64,000 nucleotides of DNA, taken from assembly GCA_046233135.1 (NCBI GenBank), contig JBJXHN010000009.1:1-64000 (forward strand), given 5' to 3'. The DNA comes from JBJXHN01 sp046233135 (GTDB lineage Bacteria > Pseudomonadota > Alphaproteobacteria > Rhodospirillales > Rhodospirillaceae). Below, in pieces: positions 52,778 through 61,327 of this stretch (position 1 is its first letter; every line of letters starts with the position of its first letter). The notes under the pieces are model-generated. The model saw nothing but the letters and a program-made list of their open reading frames with translations, had not been told where the DNA came from and searched no databases. The position numbers were made by a program, and so were the translations under genes.

Positions 52778-53749
52778 ATGTCGGAAAAGCATCCCATCAT
52801 CGCCATCACCGGGTCGTCGGGATCGGGCACCACCTCGGTCACCCAGACCTTTCAGCAGATTTTCCGCCGGGAAAAGGTGGCAGCCGCCATCGTCGAGGGT
52901 GACAGCTTCCACGCCTATGACCGTGCGGCCATGAAGCAGGAGCTGGAAGGCCGGCTGTCCAACGGCGACCACACCTTCAGCCACTTCAGCCCCGAAGCCA
53001 ACCTGCTGCCGGAACTGGAGCAGCTGTTCCGCACCTATGCCGAAACCGGGTCGGGCAAGCGCCGTTATTACCTGCATGACGACGAGGACGCCGCCCGCTT
53101 CGGTCAGGAGCCGGGCACCTTCACCCCCTGGCAGGACGTCGGCCCGTCGGACCTTCTATATTACGAAGGCCTGCACGGGGCGGTGTCCATCCCCGGGGCC
53201 GATGTGGCGCGCTGGCCGGACCTGCTGATCGGCGTGGTGCCGGTGGTGAACCTGGAATGGATCCAGAAGATCCATCGCGACAAGTCCAAGCGCGGCTACA
53301 CCACCGAAGCGGTGACCGACGTCATCCTGCGGCGCATGCATGACTACGTGCACTATATCTGCCCGCAGTTCACCCGCACCCACGTCAACTTCCAGCGGGT
53401 GCCGACGGTGGACACCTCCAACCCCTTCATCGCCCGGCATATCCCCTCGGCGTCGGAGAGCCTAGTGGTGATCCGCTTCGCCAATCCCAAGGGGATCGAT
53501 TTCCCCTATCTGCTGAACATGCTGCAAGACAGCTTCATGTCCCGGGCCAACACCATCGTCGTGCCCGGCGGCAAGATGGAGCTGGCGATGCAGCTGATCT
53601 TCACCCCCTACATCTGGCGGCTGATGGAGCGGCGCCGCACCGTCGTCGGGGCCACGGGCCGCCCGCCCGTGCCGCCACCGGAACCTGCCGCCATCACGCC
53701 GGCGGCCCCCACGCCGGCGCCCCGGATTCCGGACCCGGCGGGCGCCTGA
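52778..53749 (+). CDS. cbbP: Phosphoribulokinase
   Basis: A 323-residue proteobacterial-type phosphoribulokinase making ribulose 1,5-bisphosphate. The P-loop GSSGSGTTSVTQTF lacks the usual Lys, which is normal for this group. EGDSFHAYDR carries the catalytic Asp, and YYEGLHG is a conserved core segment. The last 40 residues are a Pro/Ala-rich tail beyond the normal end (about 290), possibly disordered. AAGGA lies nine bases upstream of the ATG. Confidence 0.95.
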   Translation: MSEKHPIIAITGSSGSGTTSVTQTFQQIFRREKVAAAIVEGDSFHAYDRAAMKQELEGRLSNGDHTFSHFSPEANLLPELEQLFRTYAETGSGKRRYYLHDDEDAARFGQEPGTFTPWQDVGPSDLLYYEGLHGAVSIPGADVARWPDLLIGVVPVVNLEWIQKIHRDKSKRGYTTEAVTDVILRRMHDYVHYICPQFTRTHVNFQRVPTVDTSNPFIARHIPSASESLVVIRFANPKGIDFPYLLNMLQDSFMSRANTIVVPGGKMELAMQLIFTPYIWRLMERRRTVVGATGRPPVPPPEPAAITPAAPTPAPRIPDPAGA

Positions 53750-53818
53750 GGCCCCCATACCCGGCCGCCCCTTGCACCCAGATCACGAGACACAGCGAAC
53801 CACGAAAGGAGCCGCCCC

Positions 53819-54901
53819 ATGGCGCTCGTCACTCTGCGACAGCTCCTCGACCACGCCGCCGAGCGGGACTACGGCCTGCCGGCCTTCAACATCAACAACA
53901 TGGAACAGGTGCTGGCCATCATGGAGGCCGCGCGCAAGACCGATGCGCCGGTGATCCTTCAGGCCAGCCGGGGCGCGCGGTCCTATGCCGGCGACATCAT
54001 GCTGCGCAAGATGGTCGAAGCCGCCGTTGAACTGTTTCCCGGCATCCCCGTCTGCCTGCACCAGGACCACGGCAACAGCGTCGCCACATGCCTGTCGGCC
54101 ATGACCAACGGCTTCACCTCGGTGATGATGGACGGCTCGTTGATGGAAGACGCCAAGACCCCGGCGGACTACGACCACAACGTCGCCATCACCGGTACGG
54201 TGACCACCCTGGCCCACAAGGTCGGCGTGTCGGTGGAAGGGGAGCTGGGCTGCCTCGGCTCGCTGGAAACCGGCGCCGGCGAGGCCGAGGACGGCCACGG
54301 CTTCGAAGGCACCCTGGACCATGCCCAGCTGGTCACCGACCCCGATCAGGCCGCCGATTTCGTCGCCCGCACCAAGGTGGACGCGCTGGCAGTGGCCATC
54401 GGCACTTCTCATGGTGCCTACAAGTTCACCCGCGAGCCGACAGGCGACATCCTGGCCATGGACGTGGTCAAGGCGATCCACGACCGGCTGCCGGACACGC
54501 ATCTGGTGATGCATGGCTCCTCGTCTGTGCCCCAGGCCTTGCAGGACCTGTTCAACAGCTACGGCGGCACCATGCCCCAGACCTGGGGCGTGCCGGTGGA
54601 CGAGATCGTCCAGGGCATCAAGCACGGTGTGCGCAAGGTCAATATCGACACGGACTGCCGCCTGGCCATGACCGGCCAGTTCCGCCGGGTGATGAGCGAA
54701 AACGGCGCCGAGTTCGATCCCCGGAAGGTCCTGAAGCCGGCCATGGAGGCCATGCGCGACCTGTGTGCCGAGCGGTTCGAGCAGTTCGGCGCCGCCGGTC
54801 AGGCCGGCCGGATCACCGCGCTGTCGCTGTCGGCCATGGCCCGCCGCTACGCCGCCGGAGAGCTGGACCCGCGCACGGGAGATGCCGCGCGGGCAGCCTG
54901 A
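53819..54901 (+). CDS. cbbA: Class II fructose-1,6-bisphosphate aldolase (CbbA type)
   Basis: A 360-residue zinc aldolase. LHQDHGN gives the catalytic Asp and a zinc His; VEGELGCLGSLE is the class II B signature; the second zinc His is in LVMHGSSSVP and NIDTD binds the substrate phosphate. Members of this clade also condense sedoheptulose bisphosphate in the Calvin cycle. AAGGAG precedes the ATG by eight bases. Confidence 0.95.
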   Translation: MALVTLRQLLDHAAERDYGLPAFNINNMEQVLAIMEAARKTDAPVILQASRGARSYAGDIMLRKMVEAAVELFPGIPVCLHQDHGNSVATCLSAMTNGFTSVMMDGSLMEDAKTPADYDHNVAITGTVTTLAHKVGVSVEGELGCLGSLETGAGEAEDGHGFEGTLDHAQLVTDPDQAADFVARTKVDALAVAIGTSHGAYKFTREPTGDILAMDVVKAIHDRLPDTHLVMHGSSSVPQALQDLFNSYGGTMPQTWGVPVDEIVQGIKHGVRKVNIDTDCRLAMTGQFRRVMSENGAEFDPRKVLKPAMEAMRDLCAERFEQFGAAGQAGRITALSLSAMARRYAAGELDPRTGDAARAA

Positions 54902-55077
54902 GCGCCGCCCTGCCCGCCGCGCGAGCGCTCTTCCACGCAGCTTGCGTGCTTACTGCCCAACCCAGCCACAGGCTGGCAAGGCCGATTGGCCGCCGCGCGC
55001 AAGCGCGTAAAAGCCTGCGTGGCGAACGCAATACAAGCGGCGGCCTGCCGCTGCTTGGTACGAAGGAAACACCCGCC

Positions 55078-57159
55078 ATGACTGTCTTGACCAAGGCTCC
55101 ACCCACCCCCGCATCCGAGGCGGCCTCCCCGGACCCGGCCCTGGCGCGCCGCTGCGCCACGGCCCTGCGCATGCTCGCCGTCGATGCGGTGGAGCGGGCC
55201 AAAAGCGGCCACCCCGGCATGCCCCTCGGCATGGCCGATATCGCCGTCGCCCTGTGGGGCGTGAACGGCAACGGCGTTCTCTCGCATAATCCGGAGAACC
55301 CCGGCTGGTGGAACCGCGACCGTGTGGTGGTCTCCAACGGCCACGGCTCCATGCTGCTCTATGGTGTGCTGCACCTCGCCGGCTACGATGTCACCGTCGA
55401 GGATCTGCGCAGCTTCCGCCAGCTCGGCAGCCGGGCGCCGGGCCATCCGGAGGTGGGGGTGACCCCGGGCGTGGAGACCACCACCGGCCCCCTCGGCCAG
55501 GGCCTGGCCAATGCCGTGGGGATGGCGCTGGCCGAAAAGCAGCTGGCGGCCACCTTCAACCGCCCCGGCCATACGGTGATCGACCACCATACCTATACTC
55601 TGCTGGGCGACGGCTGCCTGATGGAAGGGGTCTCCCACGAGGCCTGTTCCCTGGCCGGCGTGCTGGGTCTGGGCAAGCTGATCTGCCTGTGGGACGACAA
55701 CGGCATCTCCATCGACGGCGACGTGACCGGCTGGTTCGCCGACGACACCCCCGGCCGCTTCGAAGCCTATGGCTGGCAGGTGATCAGTGGCGTCGATGGT
55801 CATGATCCGGCCGCCGTTGCCGCCGCCCTCGCCGAGGCCAGGGCCGACACCGTGCGTCCCACCCTGATCTGCTGCCGCACCACCATCGGCTTCGGCGCGC
55901 CGGGCAAGGCCGGCACCCACGACGTCCACGGTGCGCCACTGGGCGCCGACGAAGTGGCGGCCACCCGCGCCGCGCTCGACTGGCCCCATGCGCCGTTCGA
56001 GGTCCCCGAGGACCTGCGCGCCGCCTTTGACGCCCGCGCCGCCGGCCGCGCGGCCGAGGCCCGCTGGCAGGAGGTTTTCCAGGCTTATCAGGCAGCCTAC
56101 CCCACCGAAGCCGCCGAACTGGCCCGCCGCATGGACGGCCGCCTGCCCGATGACTGGGCCGACACCGCCCGCGCGGCCATCGACGCCGCCGCGGCTCAGG
56201 CCGGATCCGTGGCCACCCGCAAGGCCAGCCGCCAGGCCCTGGAGGTGCTGGCCCCCAAGGTGCCGGAGATGTTCGGCGGCTCGGCGGACCTGACCGGCTC
56301 CAACCTCACCGACTGGCCCGGCGTGACACGGGTGCACGAAGGACACGCCGATGGCCGTTACCTCAGCTACGGGGTGCGCGAGTTCGGCATGGCGGCGGTC
56401 ATGAACGGCATGGCGCTGCATGGCGGCTTCCTGCCCTTCGGCGGCACCTTCCTGGTCTTCTCCGACTACAGCCGCAACGCCATCCGCATGGCCGCGCTGA
56501 TGAAGCAGCGGGTGGTTCATGTGCTGACCCACGACAGCATCGGCCTGGGCGAGGATGGTCCCACCCACCAGCCGGTGGAACATGCCGCCGCCCTGCGCCT
56601 GATCCCCGGCCTCGCCGTCTGGCGCCCCTGCGACACCACCGAAACCGCCGCCGCCTGGGTCGACGCCGTGCAACGCACCGACGGCCCCTCTGCCCTGTTG
56701 CTGTCCCGCCAGGGATTGCCGGTGCAGCCCCGGTCTGCCGACATGGTCGCGGCCATTGCCCGGGGCGGCTACGAGTTGGCGCCGTCCACCTGCGGCCCGG
56801 CGAAAGCGGTGATCATCGCCACGGGATCGGAAGTGACGCTCGCGGTTTCCGTACAGTCCTTGCTCGCGGACGAAGGCATCGGCCTTTCGGTGGTTTCCAT
56901 GCCCTGCCGCGAGCGCTTCCTGGCCCAGGACCGGGCCTGGAAAGACACCGTCCTGCCGCCCGGCGTACCTCGGCTGGCGGTGGAAGCGGCCCATTCCGAG
57001 CCCTGGTGGCGCATCGTGGGCGACAATGGCGACGTTGTCGGGATGGACAGCTTCGGGGAGTCCGCACCCGCCGACAAGCTGTTCCACCACTTCGGTTTCA
57101 CGCCGGAGTCCGTGGCGGCACGGGTGCGGTCGCTGGTCGCCGGAGCAGAAGGGTCCTAA
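55078..57159 (+). CDS. cbbT: Transketolase
   Basis: A 693-residue thiamine diphosphate transketolase of the pentose cycle. Domain 1: MLAVDAVERAKSGHPGMPLGMAD and the TPP motif GDGCLMEG to DDN (about 178-208). Domain 2 (about 350-530) has FGGSADLTGSN and EDGPTHQPVEH. Domain 3 ends with VVGMDSFGESAPA. The 176-bp gap before it contains GC hairpins but no gene. Last gene of cbbEFPAT. Confidence 0.95.
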   Translation: MTVLTKAPPTPASEAASPDPALARRCATALRMLAVDAVERAKSGHPGMPLGMADIAVALWGVNGNGVLSHNPENPGWWNRDRVVVSNGHGSMLLYGVLHLAGYDVTVEDLRSFRQLGSRAPGHPEVGVTPGVETTTGPLGQGLANAVGMALAEKQLAATFNRPGHTVIDHHTYTLLGDGCLMEGVSHEACSLAGVLGLGKLICLWDDNGISIDGDVTGWFADDTPGRFEAYGWQVISGVDGHDPAAVAAALAEARADTVRPTLICCRTTIGFGAPGKAGTHDVHGAPLGADEVAATRAALDWPHAPFEVPEDLRAAFDARAAGRAAEARWQEVFQAYQAAYPTEAAELARRMDGRLPDDWADTARAAIDAAAAQAGSVATRKASRQALEVLAPKVPEMFGGSADLTGSNLTDWPGVTRVHEGHADGRYLSYGVREFGMAAVMNGMALHGGFLPFGGTFLVFSDYSRNAIRMAALMKQRVVHVLTHDSIGLGEDGPTHQPVEHAAALRLIPGLAVWRPCDTTETAAAWVDAVQRTDGPSALLLSRQGLPVQPRSADMVAAIARGGYELAPSTCGPAKAVIIATGSEVTLAVSVQSLLADEGIGLSVVSMPCRERFLAQDRAWKDTVLPPGVPRLAVEAAHSEPWWRIVGDNGDVVGMDSFGESAPADKLFHHFGFTPESVAARVRSLVAGAEGS

Positions 57160-57186
57160 CCCCTTCCTCCGGATCGATCAGACAAG

Positions 57187-57240
57187 CAAACACGGTGGCC
57201 GCCCCCCCAGGACTTCCGGCCACCGTGTTTGTTGGTTTTG
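57187..57240 (+). terminator. Intrinsic terminator of the cbb operon
   Basis: A 14-bp perfect stem (CAAACACGGTGGCC at 57187-57200 with its complement at 57218-57231) is followed by TTGGTTTTG. Strong end of cbbEFPAT. The following 57241-57503 stretch shows no gene or other clear signal. Confidence 0.85.
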
Positions 57241-57503
57241 GTGGGCCTAACGGCAGGCAGCGAAGCAAAGCTCAGAGCCGTGAGAAGAAAAAAGCAGGAA
57301 GGAGCCGGATTTCCCCCGAGTCGCCCCGGGGATAACCCGTTTCCCATGTATAACACGCCCCAGAGCAACTAAACCCGCCTTGCCCCGTTGAGCCGGCCAG
57401 TCCATTGAGCCATCAGCGGTACACGCCTTATCAATAAAAAACAGCCAGAAGAATTTTTTCTGAATGAATGCACCCCTGAGAACATACATTAGATTACATA
57501 CTA

Positions 57504-57532
57504 TTGAATGTATATACCTCCTTTCCTATAAT
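57504..57532 (+). promoter_or_regulatory. Sigma-70-type promoter of the TorT-like gene
   Basis: TTGAAT (57504-57509) and a perfect TATAAT (57527-57532) are separated by 17 bp. Transcription should start near 57539, giving a 60-base leader. A TACAT-N8-ATGTA inverted repeat overlaps the -35 region (57494-57511) and may be an operator. Confidence 0.72.
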
Positions 57533-57598
57533 GGGCTCAAAGGGCCTTCCTGACAGCGTTGATTTTGGAAGGCTTCCTCAAAGCTCAGGGAGAAAACA

Positions 57599-58657
57599 AT
57601 GATAAAGCACGCCACCAGTGTTGCGGTTTCAATGCTCGTCCTGTCCGGCTCAGCGTATGCCGCTGAAACCTGGCAGCTCGATCAATGGAATCCGCCGTAC
57701 GATTTTAGTAACAAGCCGTCAAAAATTTCCTACACCGCTCTCGACACGACTTCAAAACCCTGGAAATTGTGCGTCATTTTTCCGCATCTCAAGGATCCAT
57801 ATTGGGTCGCAACAAATTATGGTGTCGTGGATCATGCCCGGGCTTTGGGTATAACAGTCGATATTTTCGAGTCTGGTGGTTATCCCAATTTGGACAAGCA
57901 GATCGAACAAGTGGAGCATTGCGCCAGCGAGGGTTCGTATAACGCCATTCTTCTCGGGACTGTGTCCTATGACCTCATGACACCGACCGTCGTGAAAGCA
58001 TCCGAGACGCTTCCGGTCTTCGCGACCGTTAACCAGATCAAGGGGGACGGTCTGTCGGGTATGGTTGCGGTCAACTGGGTCGATATGGGCGGTGCAGCCG
58101 GCACTTATTTCAAGGAAACCTATCCGGCGGGGTCTCCCCCGGTCAAGGTTGCCTGGATCCCTGGCCCGGAAACGGCCGGCTGGGTGCGCTTCACCGATGA
58201 AGGGTTCCGCAAGACAATCGAAGGCAGCTCTGTGGAGCTTGTCACCGTCAAGTACGGAGACACGGGTAAGGATATTCAGCAAACACTGGTCCAGGACGCG
58301 ATCGACGAATTTCCCGACCTTGACTACATCGCCGGAAATGCCGTGGCCATCGAAGCGGCCATGAGCGTGATTCAACAGCGGGGCCTGAAAGGGAAACTTC
58401 GTCTGGTCGCCGACTACTTCACGCCAGCCATGTACCGGGGAGTCCGTCGCGACACGATCTCGAGCGCCCCCACCGACAGCGCCGCCCTCCAAGGGGTGCT
58501 GTCCGTCGATCAGGCCGTACGGTTCCTGGAAGGCAAAGTCATCGCCCAACATGTGGGTCCCGTGATCTTTAATGTGGACCAGTCAAATGTCCGCAATTTC
58601 CCGGTTCAGGAATCACTCGCGCCTTCAGAATTTGCTCCCGTCTTCCGCGTTCCGTAA
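57599..58657 (+). CDS. torT: TorT-like periplasmic binding protein
   Basis: A 352-residue periplasmic protein of the type I binding fold. The signal peptide is residues 1-21, with cleavage after AYA. The mature start, AETWQLDQWNPPYDF, and the segments KLCVIFPHLKDPYWVATNYGVVDHA and AVNWVDMGGAAG resemble TorT, the TMAO-binding partner of the sensor kinase TorS, rather than sugar-uptake binders. No torS, torR or torA gene and no transporter is nearby. The next gene is a chemoreceptor with a TorS-like sensor region, so TorT probably hands its ligand signal to that receptor. Codon GC is lower than in neighbours. Confidence 0.82.
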   Translation: MIKHATSVAVSMLVLSGSAYAAETWQLDQWNPPYDFSNKPSKISYTALDTTSKPWKLCVIFPHLKDPYWVATNYGVVDHARALGITVDIFESGGYPNLDKQIEQVEHCASEGSYNAILLGTVSYDLMTPTVVKASETLPVFATVNQIKGDGLSGMVAVNWVDMGGAAGTYFKETYPAGSPPVKVAWIPGPETAGWVRFTDEGFRKTIEGSSVELVTVKYGDTGKDIQQTLVQDAIDEFPDLDYIAGNAVAIEAAMSVIQQRGLKGKLRLVADYFTPAMYRGVRRDTISSAPTDSAALQGVLSVDQAVRFLEGKVIAQHVGPVIFNVDQSNVRNFPVQESLAPSEFAPVFRVP

Positions 58658-58708
58658 AGCCGAGCAATCCACCGCATTGGTCGTCTGAAGCAGCGCACGG
58701 CCTGCATA

Positions 58709-58755
58709 CGCCTGGTGTTTCATTTCCTCTTTCGGAAAGGCGGAAACACCAGGCG
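58709..58755. terminator. Hairpin between the TorT-like and chemoreceptor genes
   Basis: CGCCTGGTGTTTC pairs perfectly with GAAACACCAGGCG (13 bp) and an inner TTTCC/GGAAA stem continues the fold. No U-tract follows. It may stabilise the torT mRNA or partly terminate it. Confidence 0.55.
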
Positions 58756-58963
58756 TCTCGGATCAGGCATCCTGAAAAGACCCTGAGAATTATGACGTAA
58801 AGACATAATTCAACTTGCCTGCAGTCGAATTCCCCCCTTGTGCATCCATTCAAACCGAAGCGTCAGCCGGAGTTTGAAAGCTATGCATGAACAAAAGCCC
58901 TGCACACTGACGCCTCAACGATATGGACAGGTCAGTATGTCAGGTGTACTGGAGGTTCACAGC

Positions 58964-61108
58964 ATGTTGACCATGAACATTCGGACCGGGCTGATTCTGG
59001 CTTTCGGTTTTGTCAGCTTTCTGATCATCGTCAGCAGTGTGGCCGGCCTCGCCGGTCTCCAATCCATACATAGGCAGCAGGATATAATATTGAAATCATC
59101 GATGCCTGTGGTCCTCAGGTCTAAAGATCTCGTCGCCAATGCCGCAGCGCTCACCCAACTGCGGGATTCCCTGACCATGACAACAGACATGGAAAACATC
59201 AGCAAGTTGAAAGAAGACATATCATCGTCAATATCAAAAATAAATAATGACATTGAGTACTTCAAAAAATCATCAGAAAAAATCGAAAGTGAAGAAAAAT
59301 TAGAGAAGACAGCCAATGAGATGACGAGCACTCTCGTCAGCTTTTCTGAACTGTCCTCTCAGCGCGTGCAAATCGCCCAAGATATAGATATGCGCACAGC
59401 CGACACACTGAAAACCATAGACGATATGATAGATCTTTCGGAGTCTCTCGTATCGAACGCAACGGGAGGAATCAGCAACTCCCTCTCAACGCTTTATGAT
59501 CTTGTGGAAGACCCCGAGGCCATTGACCGGACGTATGACACACTGGACGCGATCCTGGACGTCGGGCTGTTCCATGCGGAACAAATGAATCTCCTGAAAA
59601 TGAACAGCCTGCTTGCCGCCAAGCACCTTTCTGATCTCGCGGCCCAGACGAACAAAGCAGGAGCGGAGACCGTCTCGGCCGCCATCAGTCAAACCTTAAC
59701 CGACCTGAACCGGAATATCGATACGATACCGGATCCCTCACGGAAGCAGCAAGCCGAGGAAGTCTTCCTTGAAATACGGAAAAATCTTGCACCTGAGAAC
59801 AAAGGAAGCATTCCAGATCTATTTGTAAACTATCTGGACGTCCTGTCTTCTCTCAAGGACCGGTCCATCAGTGTTTTGACAACAGAAAAAACACTAAGCA
59901 GCTTGGCAACGGACACGGCAGAGAATTTGAACCGGAGCATCGCCCAGGATCAGGAAGAAATGTCCTGGGTCTTCGCCACGGCGCAGAAAAGCGTTATTGC
60001 CCTTTCGATAGCCGGGATTTTGGCATCCATTGTCATCTCCTATTTTTACGTGCAACGGCACGTGTTGTCTCGCTTATCAGCATTGGGCAATGCCACACAG
60101 CGTCTGGCGGAAGGGGACACGACGGTCAACATTCCAAAAGTGTCCGGAGATGAAATCGGAAAGATGGCCAAGGCTCTCAGGGTATTCAAGGACAATGCTG
60201 AACAGAAGACCCTTTTGGAAAAGCAACGCCGCGAAGACGAAGAAAGGATGGCCCGTGAGCAGGCCGCAGAACTGGCACACATCGCAGACAGCTTCGAAAC
60301 ATCCGTCCTGGGGATCGTGGATACGGTTGCCGGGCAGGTCAAAGAGATGCGTCAAACAGCAGCAACCATGAGGGAACGGGCCAGTCAGGCGGGCCAGCGC
60401 TCCCAAATGGTCGCCAAGGCCTCCAATGAAGCGTCCGGGAGCGTGGAAAGCGTTGCCGCGTCTGCCGAGGAACTGAGTGCGTCGATCCACGAAATCTCCA
60501 GGCAGATGAGCCAGTCGGCCACGGCATCGGAAGCGGCTGTTCAAGAAGCTCGCAAGATCCGCGAGGATATCGGCAGCCTCAGCGCCGCGTCGGACAGAAT
60601 CGGAGAAATCGTCGGCCTCATCAGCGGGATCGCAAGTCAAACCAATCTCCTGGCTTTGAATGCGACGATCGAAGCCGCGCGCGCCGGAGCGGCCGGCAAA
60701 GGGTTTGCCGTGGTGGCCAACGAGGTGAAGTCCCTGGCCACCCAGTCGACCCGGGCCACGGATGATATTGCGGACCAGATCTCCCAAATCCAGGACCGCA
60801 TCTCAGCCTCGGTCCAAGCGATCCAGCACATCGTTGACACCATCGAAAATCTGAATTCGATCTCGACAAGCATCTCTTCATCCGTCAATCAGCAACAAGC
60901 CGCAACATCGGAGATTTCCCAAAGCGTCCAGATGGCTGCTCGCGGATCCCAGGAAGTTTCCCAGGTTATCACCGAGGTTACGGAAGACGTTTCAGCAACA
61001 GACTCAGCATCTGGCGAGGTTGTCGCCTTTTCGGAGAAATTGGTGGAACGATCCGATCTTCTCAAGCGCGAAGTCGGAAATTTCCTCGAACAGATACGCG
61101 CTCGGTAG
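58964..61108 (+). CDS. Methyl-accepting chemotaxis protein with TorS-like periplasmic sensor
   Basis: A 714-residue chemoreceptor; GGAGG lies eight bases before the ATG at 58964. Transmembrane 1 is at about 10-32, a long helical periplasmic domain at about 33-345, transmembrane 2 at about 347-367, HAMP about 368-420, then the signalling domain with tip SQTNLLALNATIEAARAGA. The periplasmic part is about 310 residues, close to the TorS sensor, and contains TorS-like stretches (SSQRVQIAQDI, LYDLVEDP, LDVGLFHAEQMNLLKMNSL). The DNA of this part is AT-rich compared with the signalling half. With TorT upstream it is a likely TMAO-type chemoreceptor. Confidence 0.87.
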   Translation: MLTMNIRTGLILAFGFVSFLIIVSSVAGLAGLQSIHRQQDIILKSSMPVVLRSKDLVANAAALTQLRDSLTMTTDMENISKLKEDISSSISKINNDIEYFKKSSEKIESEEKLEKTANEMTSTLVSFSELSSQRVQIAQDIDMRTADTLKTIDDMIDLSESLVSNATGGISNSLSTLYDLVEDPEAIDRTYDTLDAILDVGLFHAEQMNLLKMNSLLAAKHLSDLAAQTNKAGAETVSAAISQTLTDLNRNIDTIPDPSRKQQAEEVFLEIRKNLAPENKGSIPDLFVNYLDVLSSLKDRSISVLTTEKTLSSLATDTAENLNRSIAQDQEEMSWVFATAQKSVIALSIAGILASIVISYFYVQRHVLSRLSALGNATQRLAEGDTTVNIPKVSGDEIGKMAKALRVFKDNAEQKTLLEKQRREDEERMAREQAAELAHIADSFETSVLGIVDTVAGQVKEMRQTAATMRERASQAGQRSQMVAKASNEASGSVESVAASAEELSASIHEISRQMSQSATASEAAVQEARKIREDIGSLSAASDRIGEIVGLISGIASQTNLLALNATIEAARAGAAGKGFAVVANEVKSLATQSTRATDDIADQISQIQDRISASVQAIQHIVDTIENLNSISTSISSSVNQQQAATSEISQSVQMAARGSQEVSQVITEVTEDVSATDSASGEVVAFSEKLVERSDLLKREVGNFLEQIRAR

Positions 61109-61120
61109 AAGAAACTACAC

Positions 61121-61152
61121 CTGCGGTTCGAAGAGTCGACTTCGAACCGCAG
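61121..61152 (+). terminator. Hairpin after the chemoreceptor gene
   Basis: CTGCGGTTCGAAG pairs perfectly with CTTCGAACCGCAG (13 bp, 6-nt loop) 12 bases after the stop. The nearest T-run is about 50 bases on (61201-61207), so the hairpin ends transcription only weakly or protects the 3' end. Confidence 0.55.
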
Positions 61153-61327
61153 AACTGGCACAGGGAATCATTCAAATGATTGTGCGGTCGTTACACTGAC
61201 CTTTTTTTATGCTTCAATTCCCCCCCGGCGGACGCCTCCGGTTGGGTCAATGCACCGATCCCGGAAATCCGGACAGGGCGTCAAGCTGATCCATCTCCGA
61301 TCGCGCATTGGACCTCCGGAAAGCCGC

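Noticed and set aside
57247..57489. 80-residue minus-strand frame after the cbb operon
   Set aside because: No ribosome site, no similarity recognised, and it covers the region between a terminator and a promoter.
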